Positions 16,955-25,714 of a stretch of 64,000 nucleotides of DNA are shown piece after piece. Source of the stretch: Ammoniphilus oxalaticus (GTDB taxonomy: Bacteria; Bacillota; Bacilli; Aneurinibacillales; RAOX-1); NCBI RefSeq assembly GCF_003609605.1, contig NZ_MCHY01000002.1:95616-159615 (forward strand). Reading direction: 5' to 3'. The position numbers and the translations under genes were made by a program. The notes under the pieces are model-generated. The model saw nothing but the letters and a program-made list of their open reading frames with translations. It did no database searches and was not told the origin of the DNA. Numbering within the stretch: position 1 is the first letter of the stretch; each line of letters starts with the position of its first letter.

Positions 16955-16990
16955 CAATCGCTTGCGCTGCGGGTAAACCCCGTTTAATTG

Positions 16991-17233
16991 TTAGAAGCTG
17001 TGATCGATCGAGTTAAGTACGTCGTCCGCTGTCATCCCGTCGGCGTTAATTACACCAGCCATATTCGCTCGTTGAGAAACTTCGAACAAATGTTTGTTTT
17101 GCCCGGAAACGACACAATAATCACAATCAGCCGCATTGTTTTCATCTAAGTTAACGACGTCATGACCTTGATTCTTCAAAGTCTGCGCAATATCGCTCAA
17201 TGTGTTTTCAACACCAATTCTTTTCTTAGCCAT
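16991..17233 (-). CDS. UPF0180 family protein (YkuS-like)
   Basis: This 80-residue cytoplasmic protein belongs to UPF0180. It carries KRIGVENTLSDIAQTLKNQG, DCDYCVVSGQN and a C-terminal VINADGMTADDVLNSI, the same layout as Bacillus subtilis YkuS. Its molecular function is not established. A good GGAGGTG site precedes the ATG. It is a single-gene unit with its own terminator. The paired cysteines in CDYC are typical of the family. Confidence 0.88.
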   Translation of the reverse strand: MAKKRIGVENTLSDIAQTLKNQGHDVVNLDENNAADCDYCVVSGQNKHLFEVSQRANMAGVINADGMTADDVLNSIDHSF

Positions 17234-17397
17234 GATTATTCACCTCCTCGTCCCCATCTACTATTTCCTTATTTTGCAAGATTAATACTTCATACAATGA
17301 CAACGCAAGGTCAACCCTTTCTTTTGCGATTTTTGCCGCTAACCACTATAGTGGGAATTATCGGTTGTACATAACGAAACTAAAAGGAGAGATAAAG

Positions 17398-17739
17398 TTG
17401 GAATGGACGAAAACATCGGAGCTTGTCGCCGTGATTCGCGATCAGTTTATACATCAACCGCTTGAGATGACCTATACAGAGTGGGAAGATGATGATCTCG
17501 ATACTGATGAAACGATCACCGTGTTGCATGGTTCCCTAACGGAAATAGAAATGATTGAGAATCGTTGGAAAGGGTATGATTTGCGCTTGGGCTTTAAGAC
17601 AGACGGACAACCACTAGGCGCTGAAATCTGGATGGACTTCCCGCCAGACGACGAGGACACAATTGCTCAAATGAATGAACCGAATAAGCTGCTGTTGTTA
17701 GCCAATGAAGCGACACTAACCTTAAAAAAGGAACTTTAA
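17398..17739 (+). CDS. Hypothetical acidic protein
   Basis: The start is TTG 17398 behind AAAAGGAGAG (spacing 7 nt), giving 113 residues; an upstream ATG at 17365 would include the ribosome binding site. The protein is acidic and has no membrane segment or signal. It shows a central EDDDLDTDETITVLHG region and a WMDFPPDDED stretch. No family was recognised. It lies 72 nt before the M48 peptidase gene in the same direction and may share its transcript. Confidence 0.75.
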   Translation: MEWTKTSELVAVIRDQFIHQPLEMTYTEWEDDDLDTDETITVLHGSLTEIEMIENRWKGYDLRLGFKTDGQPLGAEIWMDFPPDDEDTIAQMNEPNKLLLLANEATLTLKKEL

Positions 17740-17811
17740 AACCCTTTTAACTTTTCAAGCTACTTCTTTGCTTTTGTTCAGGCGCATATAGATAGGGAAG
17801 GAGGTGGCAGC

Positions 17812-18672
17812 ATGATTAAACTTCCTTTCCGTTATGCCCTCTCGTCACTGTACGCCAAACTAATTATCGACGATGTTTTTCTCGCTTTACAAACCGCGGC
17901 TGCGTTCAACTGGCAACAATACCTCATTTTTTTAGATCCAGCTATGCAATATACGTATCAACAACGCACCCGAGAGTTAACGATGATGACGCCATTGTCG
18001 AATGAATCAGAAACAGTGGAGGAAAAATTAGGGTTAGACGAGGAAACAGTAAGGCTGGTTAAAGAGGTTTGCATTGATTTAAAAGCGGGTGAAGTAACTG
18101 TCATCTTATGGAACAAAATGAATGCGGGCTATGTGTTTCGCCGTATTTTACTTCCCGCAAATTGGAAGGAATTACTGACAGAACAAGAGTTAAAAGCGGT
18201 CGTCGGACATGAATTAGGCCATCTTAAAATGGGGGCGGACGCGATGGTTCCCATGCGCATCGTTAATCGAATCGGCGATGAACTCCTCTATACATTGCTC
18301 CCGATCCAAGCGACAGGCTATTTCTTGCTATTAATGTCCTTAATCTCGCAAAACCCCGCGTACTTAAAAGCTCTATCCCTCACCTTCTTGTTTCGTCTAG
18401 GTTATCTGTTGATTGAAAATCTATTTTCTAGGAAAGATGAATACAAAGCCGATCGTTATGGTAAAAAAGTTAGTTCAGCTGAGGCGATGATCACCGCGTT
18501 AAAAAAATTAGAACGGGGAGCGAAAACGGAAGCGTTTGAAAATTTAGGGAAACTTCCAAACAGTAAACAGTGGTATTATCATTGGCTGTTAAAAAAAGAC
18601 ACTGGTCGTTTCCGCGAATCGATGCTCGATCACCCATTCCTTCATAAACGAATCAAAGCTTTACGCGCATGA
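17812..18672 (+). CDS. M48-family zinc metallopeptidase
   Basis: This 286-residue membrane-associated peptidase has the zinc motif HELGH (His133, Glu134, His137), preceded by LKAVVG. The third ligand region is RKDEYKADRYG, the M48 second motif. Two hydrophobic segments (about residues 165-205) separate the motifs, as in HtpX/Ste24-like enzymes, but the protein lacks the N-terminal paired transmembrane helices of HtpX. GGAGGTGG precedes the ATG. The substrate is unknown; turnover of damaged membrane proteins is the usual family role. Confidence 0.85.
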   Translation: MIKLPFRYALSSLYAKLIIDDVFLALQTAAAFNWQQYLIFLDPAMQYTYQQRTRELTMMTPLSNESETVEEKLGLDEETVRLVKEVCIDLKAGEVTVILWNKMNAGYVFRRILLPANWKELLTEQELKAVVGHELGHLKMGADAMVPMRIVNRIGDELLYTLLPIQATGYFLLLMSLISQNPAYLKALSLTFLFRLGYLLIENLFSRKDEYKADRYGKKVSSAEAMITALKKLERGAKTEAFENLGKLPNSKQWYYHWLLKKDTGRFRESMLDHPFLHKRIKALRA

Positions 18673-18752
18673 ATCACAGGGACGCGAATCAATCACTTCA
18701 TCTTATATGTACAGACTGACAACAAAAAGACGGGTTGGGAAGAGCCGCCCGT

Positions 18753-19058
18753 CTACTGCGCATCTAACATCGATTCCTTCTTTGCGCGCAATTCCCGTAA
18801 CCAATTCCAGTCTCGTCTGTCAAGAGCAAGATCAATAATGCAGTTAATGTCATCTAATTTTAAATGAGGGTCCTCTTTGACAGTTATGGATTTGATCGGG
18901 ACATTAAACGTTCTACGAAGCGTTGGATCATAAACTTTCACGTAAGAGCCTGATTGCGAGAAGATGGTCACATAACCAACGCCAATCCACTCTTGTCCAA
19001 GATAGTCTTTATACTTGAATTCGATCCACTGACCGATTAGTTTTTCTTCTAACTTCAT
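18753..19058 (-). CDS. Hypothetical protein
   Basis: A 101-residue cytoplasmic protein starts at ATG 19058, with GGAGGGGG about 6 nt upstream. It combines a beta-rich half (IGQWIEFKYKDYLGQEWIGVGYV, read in two parts) with a helical C-terminus rich in Arg, Lys and Glu. No catalytic motif or known family was recognised. It is monocistronic and convergent with the M48 gene. Confidence 0.75.
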   Translation of the reverse strand: MKLEEKLIGQWIEFKYKDYLGQEWIGVGYVTIFSQSGSYVKVYDPTLRRTFNVPIKSITVKEDPHLKLDDINCIIDLALDRRDWNWLRELRAKKESMLDAQ

Positions 19059-19225
19059 ATCATGTCCCCCTCCTTTCAATTCCTTCGCGCGCTTAATGTC
19101 GAAATTTATCGCGAAAAAACGATTTCGTTCGGTGAACGACGGGGCGACGCTTGTTCAACGTCAAGTGAGCCAACACTAGCGCGCTTGTTGCAATTAGATT
19201 TCTTTGGAGTTCCCGCCAACAACCG

Positions 19226-19243
19226 TTGACTCCGTAGAGTCAA
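19226..19243. promoter_or_regulatory. Dyad TTGACTC-N4-GAGTCAA overlapping a -35 box
   Basis: A 7-bp perfect dyad with a 4-bp centre coincides with a plus-strand TTGACT. A TATTAC follows 17 bp later. It resembles a regulator-bound promoter left without its gene. Confidence 0.35.
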
Positions 19244-19486
19244 ACGCTTATTACCGCTATGTTTCCGCTATCCCTTATTTAACAGATGAGAAGCAGTCCG
19301 TCTCTCCCTGATAGTATTACCACTAAATGGATGTATAAACATCAATGCAAGTGATGCGCTCTGATAACGCTGATCTACAGGTTACTCGATCCCTTACACA
19401 CCGCTTCACAACATCGGATTGCGTTCATTGCAACGAACTCTATAACACATCATATTCAAAAAGTCAATAGCTTGTGTATAAAAAAC

Positions 19487-19507
19487 AAAAAAACCGCCAA
19501 TTGGCGG
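19487..19507 (-). terminator. Terminator of the nucleotidase-ACT operon
   Basis: The palindrome CCGCCAATTGGCGG is followed on the minus strand by TTTTTTTG. Confidence 0.75.
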
Positions 19508-19580
19508 CTGAACGATCCGAGTTATCCATTTTTATTATAGATAAGAAAATTTCCATTTCACTTCATCAAGCATCTTCAAT

Positions 19581-20108
19581 TTAATGAAGTGAAAGGACAC
19601 GATCCACGCGAGGCAGATTTTGAATAGAGGTAATGACATCGGTAGGGATCGGTTCATCTGTTAGTGAAACCAACAATGCGTCTCTCCCTTTTTGCTCCCG
19701 TGAAAGGTTCATACTTGAAATGTTGATTTTGTGATGGGCTAACACTTTTGAAACCTCGTGGACAATCCCTGGAGAATCGGTATGAAAAACAAGCAGTCCT
19801 GCCGTTTCTGGTGTAATGCGGCATGCATATCGATTGATCTCACTAAAGTGTGGACCTTGGTAATCTTGTGATAGCGTGTACTTATTTTTACCGGTGTGGA
19901 TAATCGCAATCTCATTCAGGTACTCGCCAGTCCTTGTTTCAACTTGAATATCTTCCGCCGCGCTAAATGTCAGGAGTTCGTCTCGAATTTCCTCTGCAAC
20001 GCGCTGATGTTCCTCGCGACTAAGCACAGTCAGTTTTATTTTGCCTGGATCTGACTCTAAACGGTTGATAAGTCGAATCAAACCGCGGAGTCCCCCAAAA
20101 TCCGTCAT
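19581..20108 (-). CDS. ACT-domain protein
   Basis: This 175-residue protein has a C-terminal ACT domain (about residues 100-175, with GLLVFHTDSPGIVHEVSKVL and INISSMNLSREQKG) of the type found in serine dehydratase beta subunits and SerA. The N-terminal 95 residues are helical and unassigned. ATG 20108 overlaps the stop of the nucleotidase gene by one base (TGATG), with GGAGGAG upstream, so the two are translationally coupled. It probably binds an amino acid as a regulatory signal. Lacking any catalytic domain, it may act on a partner protein. Confidence 0.8.
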   Translation of the reverse strand: MTDFGGLRGLIRLINRLESDPGKIKLTVLSREEHQRVAEEIRDELLTFSAAEDIQVETRTGEYLNEIAIIHTGKNKYTLSQDYQGPHFSEINRYACRITPETAGLLVFHTDSPGIVHEVSKVLAHHKINISSMNLSREQKGRDALLVSLTDEPIPTDVITSIQNLPRVDRVLSLH

Positions 20109-20680
20109 CAAGCATCTCCTCCATTTTCTTTCAAGAAATTCGTCACTTCGCGCCAATTCGTCACACGATGCACTCCAGATGGCAAGGTCGCCTGGTTATA
20201 TGGCGTATCTATTAGAAAAACAGGAACACTCAATTCTTCCCAAATATGCAAAGCGTTTTCCAAGCGATCTTCAACCATGTAGTTGACATGATATTCCTTA
20301 ATTGCGGGGATCTTATTGTGCGTGCCTGTACAAACAATCGGGGAATTCGGGAATCCATGTTCCTTAATCCACTTTTCCGTCAACTCTTCAAATTCCTCTA
20401 ACCTAGCTGTGATATAAACAATGTTGTAATGATCATCAATCCACTTTAGCTCTTCTTGTGCGCAACTACGCGGGTGCGATTGCTCATAGACAGGCGCGCT
20501 ATGTTCGTCAAATAGTTTTGAAAAATCGTCGTAATCCATTTCAAAAATTTCGTGAAGATCATATTGTACAATCTCTTCAGGCTTTACCTGCTTCCCCAAT
20601 AACTCATTAAAATAAGGAATAAAGGAATCAAATTCCGTTAACGTGCCATCAATATCAATTCCCATTGTTTGTTTTTTCAT
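20108..20680 (-). CDS. HAD-family 5'-nucleotidase-like hydrolase (NT5C type)
   Basis: This 190-residue HAD hydrolase shows motif I GIDIDGTLTEFD, motif II around VYITAR, and a C-terminal VEDRLENA as motif IV. The pattern matches the 5'(3')-deoxyribonucleotidase/YqfW-like group. It likely removes phosphate from nucleotides or a similar small substrate in the cytoplasm. It is the first gene of a two-gene unit with the ACT-domain protein. AGGAGA lies 8 nt before the ATG. The metal-binding aspartates are intact. Confidence 0.82.
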   Translation of the reverse strand: MKKQTMGIDIDGTLTEFDSFIPYFNELLGKQVKPEEIVQYDLHEIFEMDYDDFSKLFDEHSAPVYEQSHPRSCAQEELKWIDDHYNIVYITARLEEFEELTEKWIKEHGFPNSPIVCTGTHNKIPAIKEYHVNYMVEDRLENALHIWEELSVPVFLIDTPYNQATLPSGVHRVTNWREVTNFLKENGGDA

Positions 20681-20814
20681 TTATGGATTCTCCTATTCTA
20701 TTTACAATGTCATCTTAACTAGCAGATACGCTAACAGCCACGCGCCTTATTCCCGTTTCGCAATTACGCTATGATGGAGAAAAAGCAGCCCGTAATCAGA
20801 CTGCTTTACCTCTT

Positions 20815-21159
20815 CTATTCATCCAGCGTGGAAGCGACTTGAACAGCTCGTTGCAGAAAATGTTCGATCTCTTCCCTGGATTTACCTAGCTTGCTTACAA
20901 AACGAATCAATTCCTGACCGTTTTTAAATGCGATAAAACTAGGAATCCCGAAAATATCCAACTGTTGACTCAATTCCGGAAATCGATCTCTGTCGAGGGA
21001 TACAAATGAAATTTGATCCTTAAATTGTTTTTCTAATTCGGGCATAAAAGGATCGATCCGATGACAATCCGGGCACCAAGCAGTGTAAAATTTAGCGACT
21101 GTCAATTCTTGTTTGGCGATCTGTTCGTCCCATTCTGCTTTATTGTTTAGCTCAATCAT
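20815..21159 (-). CDS. Thioredoxin-family protein (WCPDC)
   Basis: This 114-residue cytoplasmic thioredoxin fold has active site AWCPDCHR in place of the common WCGPC, and the cis-proline in FGIPSFIAF. ATG 21159 is used because it directly follows the TAA of the 67-codon gene upstream (TAAGATG); a longer frame to 21198 overlaps that gene in another frame. It resembles Bacillus YtpP-like thioredoxins. No export signal is seen. It is probably a general or partner-specific thiol reductant. Confidence 0.85.
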   Translation of the reverse strand: MIELNNKAEWDEQIAKQELTVAKFYTAWCPDCHRIDPFMPELEKQFKDQISFVSLDRDRFPELSQQLDIFGIPSFIAFKNGQELIRFVSKLGKSREEIEHFLQRAVQVASTLDE

Positions 21160-21160
21160 C

Positions 21161-21364
21161 TTATTTGCTCTCTTTCTCTTTATCTCGTTCTGCTTCATTC
21201 ACAAATTTACGCAATAGCTTGTTCTCTTCATCCACCTGATGAAATGAACTCGGATAAACCGCCACCCACTTCGGCGGCAGACGCTTCACGGCTTCAAGCT
21301 GTTTATCTTGTTTCTCTAATTCGCCCTCTGTCAGCAACTTCTCCAGTTCTTTTTCAACATCCAT
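21161..21364 (-). CDS. Small helical hypothetical protein coupled to thioredoxin
   Basis: A 67-residue, highly charged protein starts at ATG 21364 with AAAGGAAA upstream. An N-terminal amphipathic helix (ELEKLLTEGELEKQDKQLE) and a central RLPPKWVAVYPSSF segment are visible. Its stop is one base before the thioredoxin ATG, so the pair is co-translated. No cysteines are present and the family was not recognised. A role as a partner or substrate of the thioredoxin is inference from coupling only. Confidence 0.75.
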   Translation of the reverse strand: MDVEKELEKLLTEGELEKQDKQLEAVKRLPPKWVAVYPSSFHQVDEENKLLRKFVNEAERDKEKESK

Positions 21365-21462
21365 CGCTTGTTTCCTTTCCTCATCAAAATAAGTAGCTAT
21401 TCTGCTATTATAGACAGGGATTGGAAGGGTTATGTAGGCCCATGAAGCGAGCGTTCATTCAA

Positions 21463-22119
21463 CTAAAGTAACAAACGCTCCAATTCCTTCAAAGCAGTCG
21501 TATGTTCGAACGTTGCAACTCCTTGTTCCAAAAGTTCATCTTGATTTGCTTGATATGAAATAAAAGGGATACCCGCTTCTTGAGCAGCCATACCGTCGAT
21601 CCAAGAATCCCCGATAAACACCCACTGATCTTTTGGAAGCTGGCCCCACTTTCTCATCATTATAAACAAACAGGAAGGCGATGGTTTCAACGCTTCCATC
21701 TGTTCACGACCAATCACACAATCAAACATATGAAAAATGGACAGTTGCTCTAATGCTTCCCGCGCGGCCGAATAGGCGTTATTTGTAGCGATCGTCACGA
21801 TTTTATTTGCTTCCTTGAGGGCTTGCAAAATTTCGCGCGCATGAGGCTCCAAGGCCGCATCACGCATACCCTTTGCTTCTACTTCCCCGACCAAACGCCA
21901 CACCTTTTGTTCAAATTGAGCAAAACGTGGATGCGCGCGGCCTGATTCGATGATTTGCGAAGCTGTCTGACTTTCCCAATTCGGATTGACCTCGATGATC
22001 TCGTTTGCCAATAAAAAATCGTAAACAACCTGCTTCATCTCATGAAAGTCAATATTCGATTTTAACAACGTGTTATCCATATCAAAAATAATGCCTTGAA
22101 AAGACTTTGCTTGCGTCAT
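21463..22119 (-). CDS. HAD-superfamily phosphatase, phosphoglycolate phosphatase-like
   Basis: This 218-residue HAD hydrolase has motif I IIFDMDNTLLKS, motif II ATNNA, the lysine in MEALKPSPS and motif IV VFIGDSWIDG. It belongs to the Gph/YjjG-like group with a helical cap after motif I. The substrate is unspecified; phosphoglycolate or nucleoside monophosphates are typical. It is monocistronic, with GAGGAAA before the ATG. It lies 85 nt after the SelW-like gene but carries no evident link to it. Confidence 0.85.
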   Translation of the reverse strand: MTQAKSFQGIIFDMDNTLLKSNIDFHEMKQVVYDFLLANEIIEVNPNWESQTASQIIESGRAHPRFAQFEQKVWRLVGEVEAKGMRDAALEPHAREILQALKEANKIVTIATNNAYSAAREALEQLSIFHMFDCVIGREQMEALKPSPSCLFIMMRKWGQLPKDQWVFIGDSWIDGMAAQEAGIPFISYQANQDELLEQGVATFEHTTALKELERLLL

Positions 22120-22204
22120 CCGATTTTCCTCTCATACACATTCCCACTGACAAGGGTTAAACCCAGCTTTCTCTCGTCTATGAAAAAGGAGCGATTTGGC
22201 TCCT

Positions 22205-22456
22205 TTAGTTTAATATTAACTCTCTGATTAATCCGACTACTTCGTTCTCTTCTGGGAATCGATCCAACTCTTTTTTAGAGTATACCAATCGGTCATTAAC
22301 GGTAATTTCGAAGATTCCGCCTCCTTTAGGCAAGAGCGCCACATCTTCCACATCATTTCGAAAATTGTCATCACTCATTAATTCTTCCACCAAACTGATG
22401 GCTTTTGGCAAGTAATTTCACATATTACAAAATTCGATTTGAACGTTTAACTTCAC
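22205..22456 (-). CDS. SelW/Rdx-family thioredoxin-like selenoprotein (in-frame TGA = Sec13)
   Basis: The frame begins at GTG 22456, 8 nt after AGGGGG, and reads through one TGA (22420-22418) to 22205, giving 83 residues. The first 15 residues are MKLNVQIEFCNMUNY. The CxxU motif falls at positions 10-13, where SelW/Rdx proteins carry CxxU or CxxC. It is followed by the family pattern LPKAISLVEEL, LLPKGGGIFEITVND and VYSKKELDRFPE. A conventional call would start at TTG 22411 and lose the redox site. A hairpin just after the TGA fits a bacterial SECIS. A nonsense mutation at exactly this position is the alternative but less likely. The role is presumably thiol redox. Confidence 0.85.
22387..22420 (-). 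promoter_or_regulatory. Candidate bacterial SECIS element
   Basis: TTGCCAAA (22411-22404) pairs with TTTGGTGG (22394-22387), five Watson-Crick and three G-U pairs, around a 9-nt loop AGCCATCAG. The loop guanine is 15 nt after the TGA, close to the usual spacing for bacterial SECIS. Confidence 0.6.
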
Positions 22457-22493
22457 CGTTTATTCCCCCTATGTATTAGCAATATTACATTAT

Positions 22494-22522
22494 AGTATAT
22501 CGAATTTAGCGAAGCGCGCCAA
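22494..22522 (-). promoter_or_regulatory. Putative promoter of the SelW-like gene
   Basis: On the minus strand TTGGCG (22522-22517), a 17-bp spacer and TATACT (22499-22494) precede a short leader and the GTG start at 22456. Confidence 0.6.
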
Positions 22523-22543
22523 CATAACAATGTGTTATTGAAA

Positions 22544-23440
22544 CTAATAGTTTCCTTGTTTGACCAGCCTTTTCATCAAGCTGATAAACTGTTCCCCCGC
22601 TTTTGATAAATAACGCCCTTTCTTATACGCTAAAACTAATGTCCGACGCGCCTGAATATCGGAAATTGGGAGGTAAATCGGACGCAGGGTTGCATGTTCC
22701 GATCGTGTGACCATCTTTGGGATCAAGCCGATTCCCATCCCCGAGGCGACAAGCGATTGCAACGTTTCAATATTCGTCGTTTCGAAGATCGCTTGCGGTT
22801 CAAACCCAACCTGTTGACAAAGTTGGGCGGCAATTTGACGAAAACCTTGCCCCTTTTTCAATAGAATGAACGGTTCATCTTGACAGTCGGCTAACTTAGC
22901 TTCTTTTAAAGTACCAAACCGATGTTGCGGCGGGACCGCCAGTAGAATATCTTCTTCAAGAACGGGAATAAAGTCTAACCCCTGTTCATGTAATGGCAGT
23001 GACAATAAGCTGAAATCGGTTTGTCCCCTCGCTGTTAATGACTCAAGTTGAGCTGTCGGTTCCTCGACTAACACCAACTCGATGCCTGGAAAATCATGTT
23101 GAAATTGTTGCAATGCCTGAGGCAACAACCGCGCTCCTGTAATCGGCAAGCTTCCAATCACCAATTGTCCTTTCTTGCTTTCGGCAACATCCATCATCTC
23201 TTGTTTGAGTTGTTCCACTTGGTCAATGATTCGAGACGCTTGATCAATAAACCTTTTCCCTGCGTATGTCAGTTGTAACGAGCCGGGGCGGCGCTCAAAT
23301 AATGATACAGAAAGTTCTTTCTCGAGTTTTATAATTTGTTGACTTAAAGAAGGCTGCGCTAAGTGAAGTTTCTCGGCCGCTCGCGAGAAGTTCTTCTCCT
23401 CGGCTAACATTAACGCATACCTCAATTGTCTTAATTCCAT
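22544..23440 (-). CDS. LysR-family transcriptional regulator divergent from leuCD
   Basis: This 298-residue LysR-type regulator has an N-terminal winged helix (MELRQLRYALMLAEEKNFSR, then AAEKLHLAQPSLSQQI) and a periplasmic-binding-protein-like effector domain. ATG 23440 follows AGGTGA; a GTG three codons earlier is less well placed. It is transcribed away from leuC, with a 17-bp perfect palindrome between the genes. The sequence resembles YwfK/CitR-type regulators. The arrangement predicts autoregulation and control of leuCD, with a leucine-pathway intermediate such as isopropylmalate as a reasonable but unproven ligand. Confidence 0.88.
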   Translation of the reverse strand: MELRQLRYALMLAEEKNFSRAAEKLHLAQPSLSQQIIKLEKELSVSLFERRPGSLQLTYAGKRFIDQASRIIDQVEQLKQEMMDVAESKKGQLVIGSLPITGARLLPQALQQFQHDFPGIELVLVEEPTAQLESLTARGQTDFSLLSLPLHEQGLDFIPVLEEDILLAVPPQHRFGTLKEAKLADCQDEPFILLKKGQGFRQIAAQLCQQVGFEPQAIFETTNIETLQSLVASGMGIGLIPKMVTRSEHATLRPIYLPISDIQARRTLVLAYKKGRYLSKAGEQFISLMKRLVKQGNY

Positions 23441-23456
23441 GCTTCTCACCTATCAC

Positions 23457-23473
23457 TATAGGTTAAACCTATA
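23457..23473. promoter_or_regulatory. LysR-type operator between regulator and leuC
   Basis: TATAGGTTAAACCTATA is a perfect 17-bp palindrome containing a T-N11-A core. It lies 17 bp upstream of the LysR start codon and about 90 bp upstream of leuC. Confidence 0.7.
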
Positions 23474-23563
23474 TCTTTTATAGTTATTATATCCTAGACT
23501 TAATGAAAAGAAAATGTTAAAAATAAATTAATCATGTGTAACAACGTTAGGGGGAAACAAGCA

Positions 23564-24970
23564 ATGAAGCCAAAGACGATGTTTGAAAAAATTTGGGACA
23601 ACCATGTTATTCATCAAGAAGCAGGTAAACCGAGCTTGCTTTATATCGACCTTCACCTTGTGCACGAAGTTACTTCGCCGCAAGCATTCGAAGGACTGCG
23701 TTTATCTGGAAGAAAAGTGCGTCGTCCAGATTTAACGTTCGCGACAATGGATCACAACATACCGACGGAAGACAAATTTAATATTACCGATCCAATCGCT
23801 AAACAACAGATCGATACGCTCGTTGAAAACTGTAACGACTTCGGCGTGCCGCTCGCCGATTTAAACAGTCCTGATCAAGGGATTGTGCATATTATTGGAC
23901 CTGAGCTCGGCTTAACTCTGCCAGGAAAAACGATTGTTTGCGGAGATAGCCATACGTCCACACACGGCGCTTTCGGAGCGCTTGCTTTTGGAATCGGCAC
24001 GAGCGAAGTCGAGCATGTGCTCGCAACGCAATGCTTACAACAAACGAAACCGAAAACACTCGAAGTTCGCGTGAATGGTCAATTACCAACTGGCGCGTCT
24101 GGAAAAGACTTAATCTTAGGCATTATCGCTAAATTCGGAGCGGATTTTGCTACAGGATATGTCATCGAGTATACGGGAGAGGCCATTCGCCAGTTGTCGA
24201 TGGAAGATCGCATGACCGTATGTAATATGTCCATCGAAGCGGGCGCGCGAGCAGGGCTGATCGCTCCCGATGAAACGACATTTCAATATTTAGAAGGCAG
24301 ACGCTATGCTCCGAAAGGAGAAGCTTGGGCTGAAGCGGTCAAGGTATGGGAACAATTGGTAACCGATTCAGGAGCCGCGTATGATCACATCGTTGAAATT
24401 GAAGCATCCACAATCGCCCCGCAAGTCACTTGGGGAACAAGTCCGGGAATGGGAGCGGACATTACGCAATCCGTGCCGACTCCGACTGATTTTGAGAGCA
24501 TCAATGACCAAAAAGCATGCGCTGCCGCGCTTGATTATATGGACTTAAAGCCGGGAACGCCCATCAGCGAAATTGCAATTGATCGCGTCTTTATCGGCTC
24601 TTGCACGAATGGTAGAATCGAAGACTTAAGGGCCGTCGCAAAAGTGGCCAAAGGCTATAAGGTAGCTTCGCGTGTCAATGCGATGATCGTGCCGGGTTCG
24701 CAAGCGGTCAAACGACAAGCGGAAGAAGAAGGCTTGGACCAAATCTTTGTAGAAGCGGGATTTGATTGGCGTGAACCTGGTTGCAGCATGTGCTTAGCGA
24801 TGAACCCTGACGTCTTAGCTCCTGGCGAACGCTGCGCTTCAACTTCCAACCGTAACTTCGAAGGTCGTCAAGGCCGTGGCGGAAGAACGCATTTAGTTAG
24901 CCCCGCGATGGCTGCGGCAGCTGCAATCAAAGGACATTTCCACGATGTCCGCGACTGGGATTTTAAATAA
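23564..24970 (+). CDS. leuC: 3-isopropylmalate dehydratase large subunit
   Basis: This 468-residue aconitase-family protein with LeuD isomerises 2-isopropylmalate to 3-isopropylmalate in leucine synthesis. The 4Fe-4S ligands lie in GSCTNGR and GCSMC, and [20 protein letters not shown] is the standard substrate-loop block. ATG 23564 has AGGGGG 9 nt upstream; the longer frame from 23534 lacks a site. leuD follows 28 nt later. In Bacillus subtilis leuCD belong to the large ilv-leu operon; here they stand alone with a divergent LysR gene. Confidence 0.95.
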   Translation: MKPKTMFEKIWDNHVIHQEAGKPSLLYIDLHLVHEVTSPQAFEGLRLSGRKVRRPDLTFATMDHNIPTEDKFNITDPIAKQQIDTLVENCNDFGVPLADLNSPDQGIVHIIGPELGLTLPGKTIVCGDSHTSTHGAFGALAFGIGTSEVEHVLATQCLQQTKPKTLEVRVNGQLPTGASGKDLILGIIAKFGADFATGYVIEYTGEAIRQLSMEDRMTVCNMSIEAGARAGLIAPDETTFQYLEGRRYAPKGEAWAEAVKVWEQLVTDSGAAYDHIVEIEASTIAPQVTWGTSPGMGADITQSVPTPTDFESINDQKACAAALDYMDLKPGTPISEIAIDRVFIGSCTNGRIEDLRAVAKVAKGYKVASRVNAMIVPGSQAVKRQAEEEGLDQIFVEAGFDWREPGCSMCLAMNPDVLAPGERCASTSNRNFEGRQGRGGRTHLVSPAMAAAAAIKGHFHDVRDWDFK

Positions 24971-24998
24971 ATTTCATAATAGGAAGGTGATTCAATCA

Positions 24999-25604
24999 AT
25001 GGAACCATTTAAAAAGCTTACGAGCGTAGTCGCGCCGCTTGACCGTGTCAACGTGGATACGGACGCAATCATTCCGAAGCAATTTCTAAAACGAATCGAA
25101 CGCTCTGGATTTGGACAATTTTTATTTTATGAGTGGCGTTTTGACGAACAAGATCAAAAAAATGATGATTTTGAATTAAACAAGCCACGCTACGCAGGCT
25201 CAAATATTTTATTATCGCGCGCGAACTTTGGCTGCGGGTCTTCTCGGGAACACGCGCCATGGGCACTGCTAGATTATGGCTTTAAAGTCGTAATCGCCCC
25301 TTCTTTTGCCGATATCTTTTTTAACAACTGTTTTAAAAACGGGATTCTGCCGATTCGCTTAAGCGAAGAACAGGTCGAACAATTATTCCAAAACACAGGA
25401 GCGCAAGAAGGCTACGCCTTGACGGTTGACCTGGAAGCGCAAACTGTTTCCGACGCAAGTGGACTCACGATGAGCTTTGAGATCGATCCTTATCGCAAGG
25501 AATGTTTATTGAAAGGGCTCGACGATATCGCGATTACGCTCGAGTACGATCAACAAATTGGCGAATATGAAGCGAATTATCCGTCCTACTATGAGGTCAA
25601 ATAA
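24999..25604 (+). CDS. leuD: 3-isopropylmalate dehydratase small subunit
   Basis: This 201-residue small subunit contributes the swivelling domain of isopropylmalate isomerase. [35 protein letters not shown] and [17 protein letters not shown] are all typical. ATG 24999 is chosen for the AAGGTGA site and because it gives the usual 200-residue length; the open frame extends upstream into leuC. It is the last gene of the leuCD operon, which ends at a perfect 13-bp terminator. Confidence 0.95.
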   Translation: MEPFKKLTSVVAPLDRVNVDTDAIIPKQFLKRIERSGFGQFLFYEWRFDEQDQKNDDFELNKPRYAGSNILLSRANFGCGSSREHAPWALLDYGFKVVIAPSFADIFFNNCFKNGILPIRLSEEQVEQLFQNTGAQEGYALTVDLEAQTVSDASGLTMSFEIDPYRKECLLKGLDDIAITLEYDQQIGEYEANYPSYYEVK

Positions 25605-25621
25605 TATTTAGCATTCAACAA

Positions 25622-25656
25622 CAGGGAGGGAACCCATTCGGTTCCCTCCCTGTTTC
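25622..25656 (+). terminator. Terminator of leuCD
   Basis: A perfect 13-bp GC-rich stem, CAGGGAGGGAACC/GGTTCCCTCCCTG, with a 5-nt loop is followed by TTTC. Confidence 0.85.
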
Positions 25657-25714
25657 ATGTACCTATATAAAAACGTTTCTGCTCCCTCTATCTTCTTTAA
25701 ACCTGTTCTATCTC

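Larger units (their letters stand above)
19059..19580. other. 522-bp intergenic region
   Basis: No gene is supported in either strand; every frame is broken by stops. A palindrome TTGACTC-CGTA-GAGTCAA (19226-19243) overlaps a plus-strand promoter-like pair (TTGACT, 17 bp, TATTAC), with no gene downstream. A terminator at the right end serves the ACT-domain gene. Confidence 0.6.
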
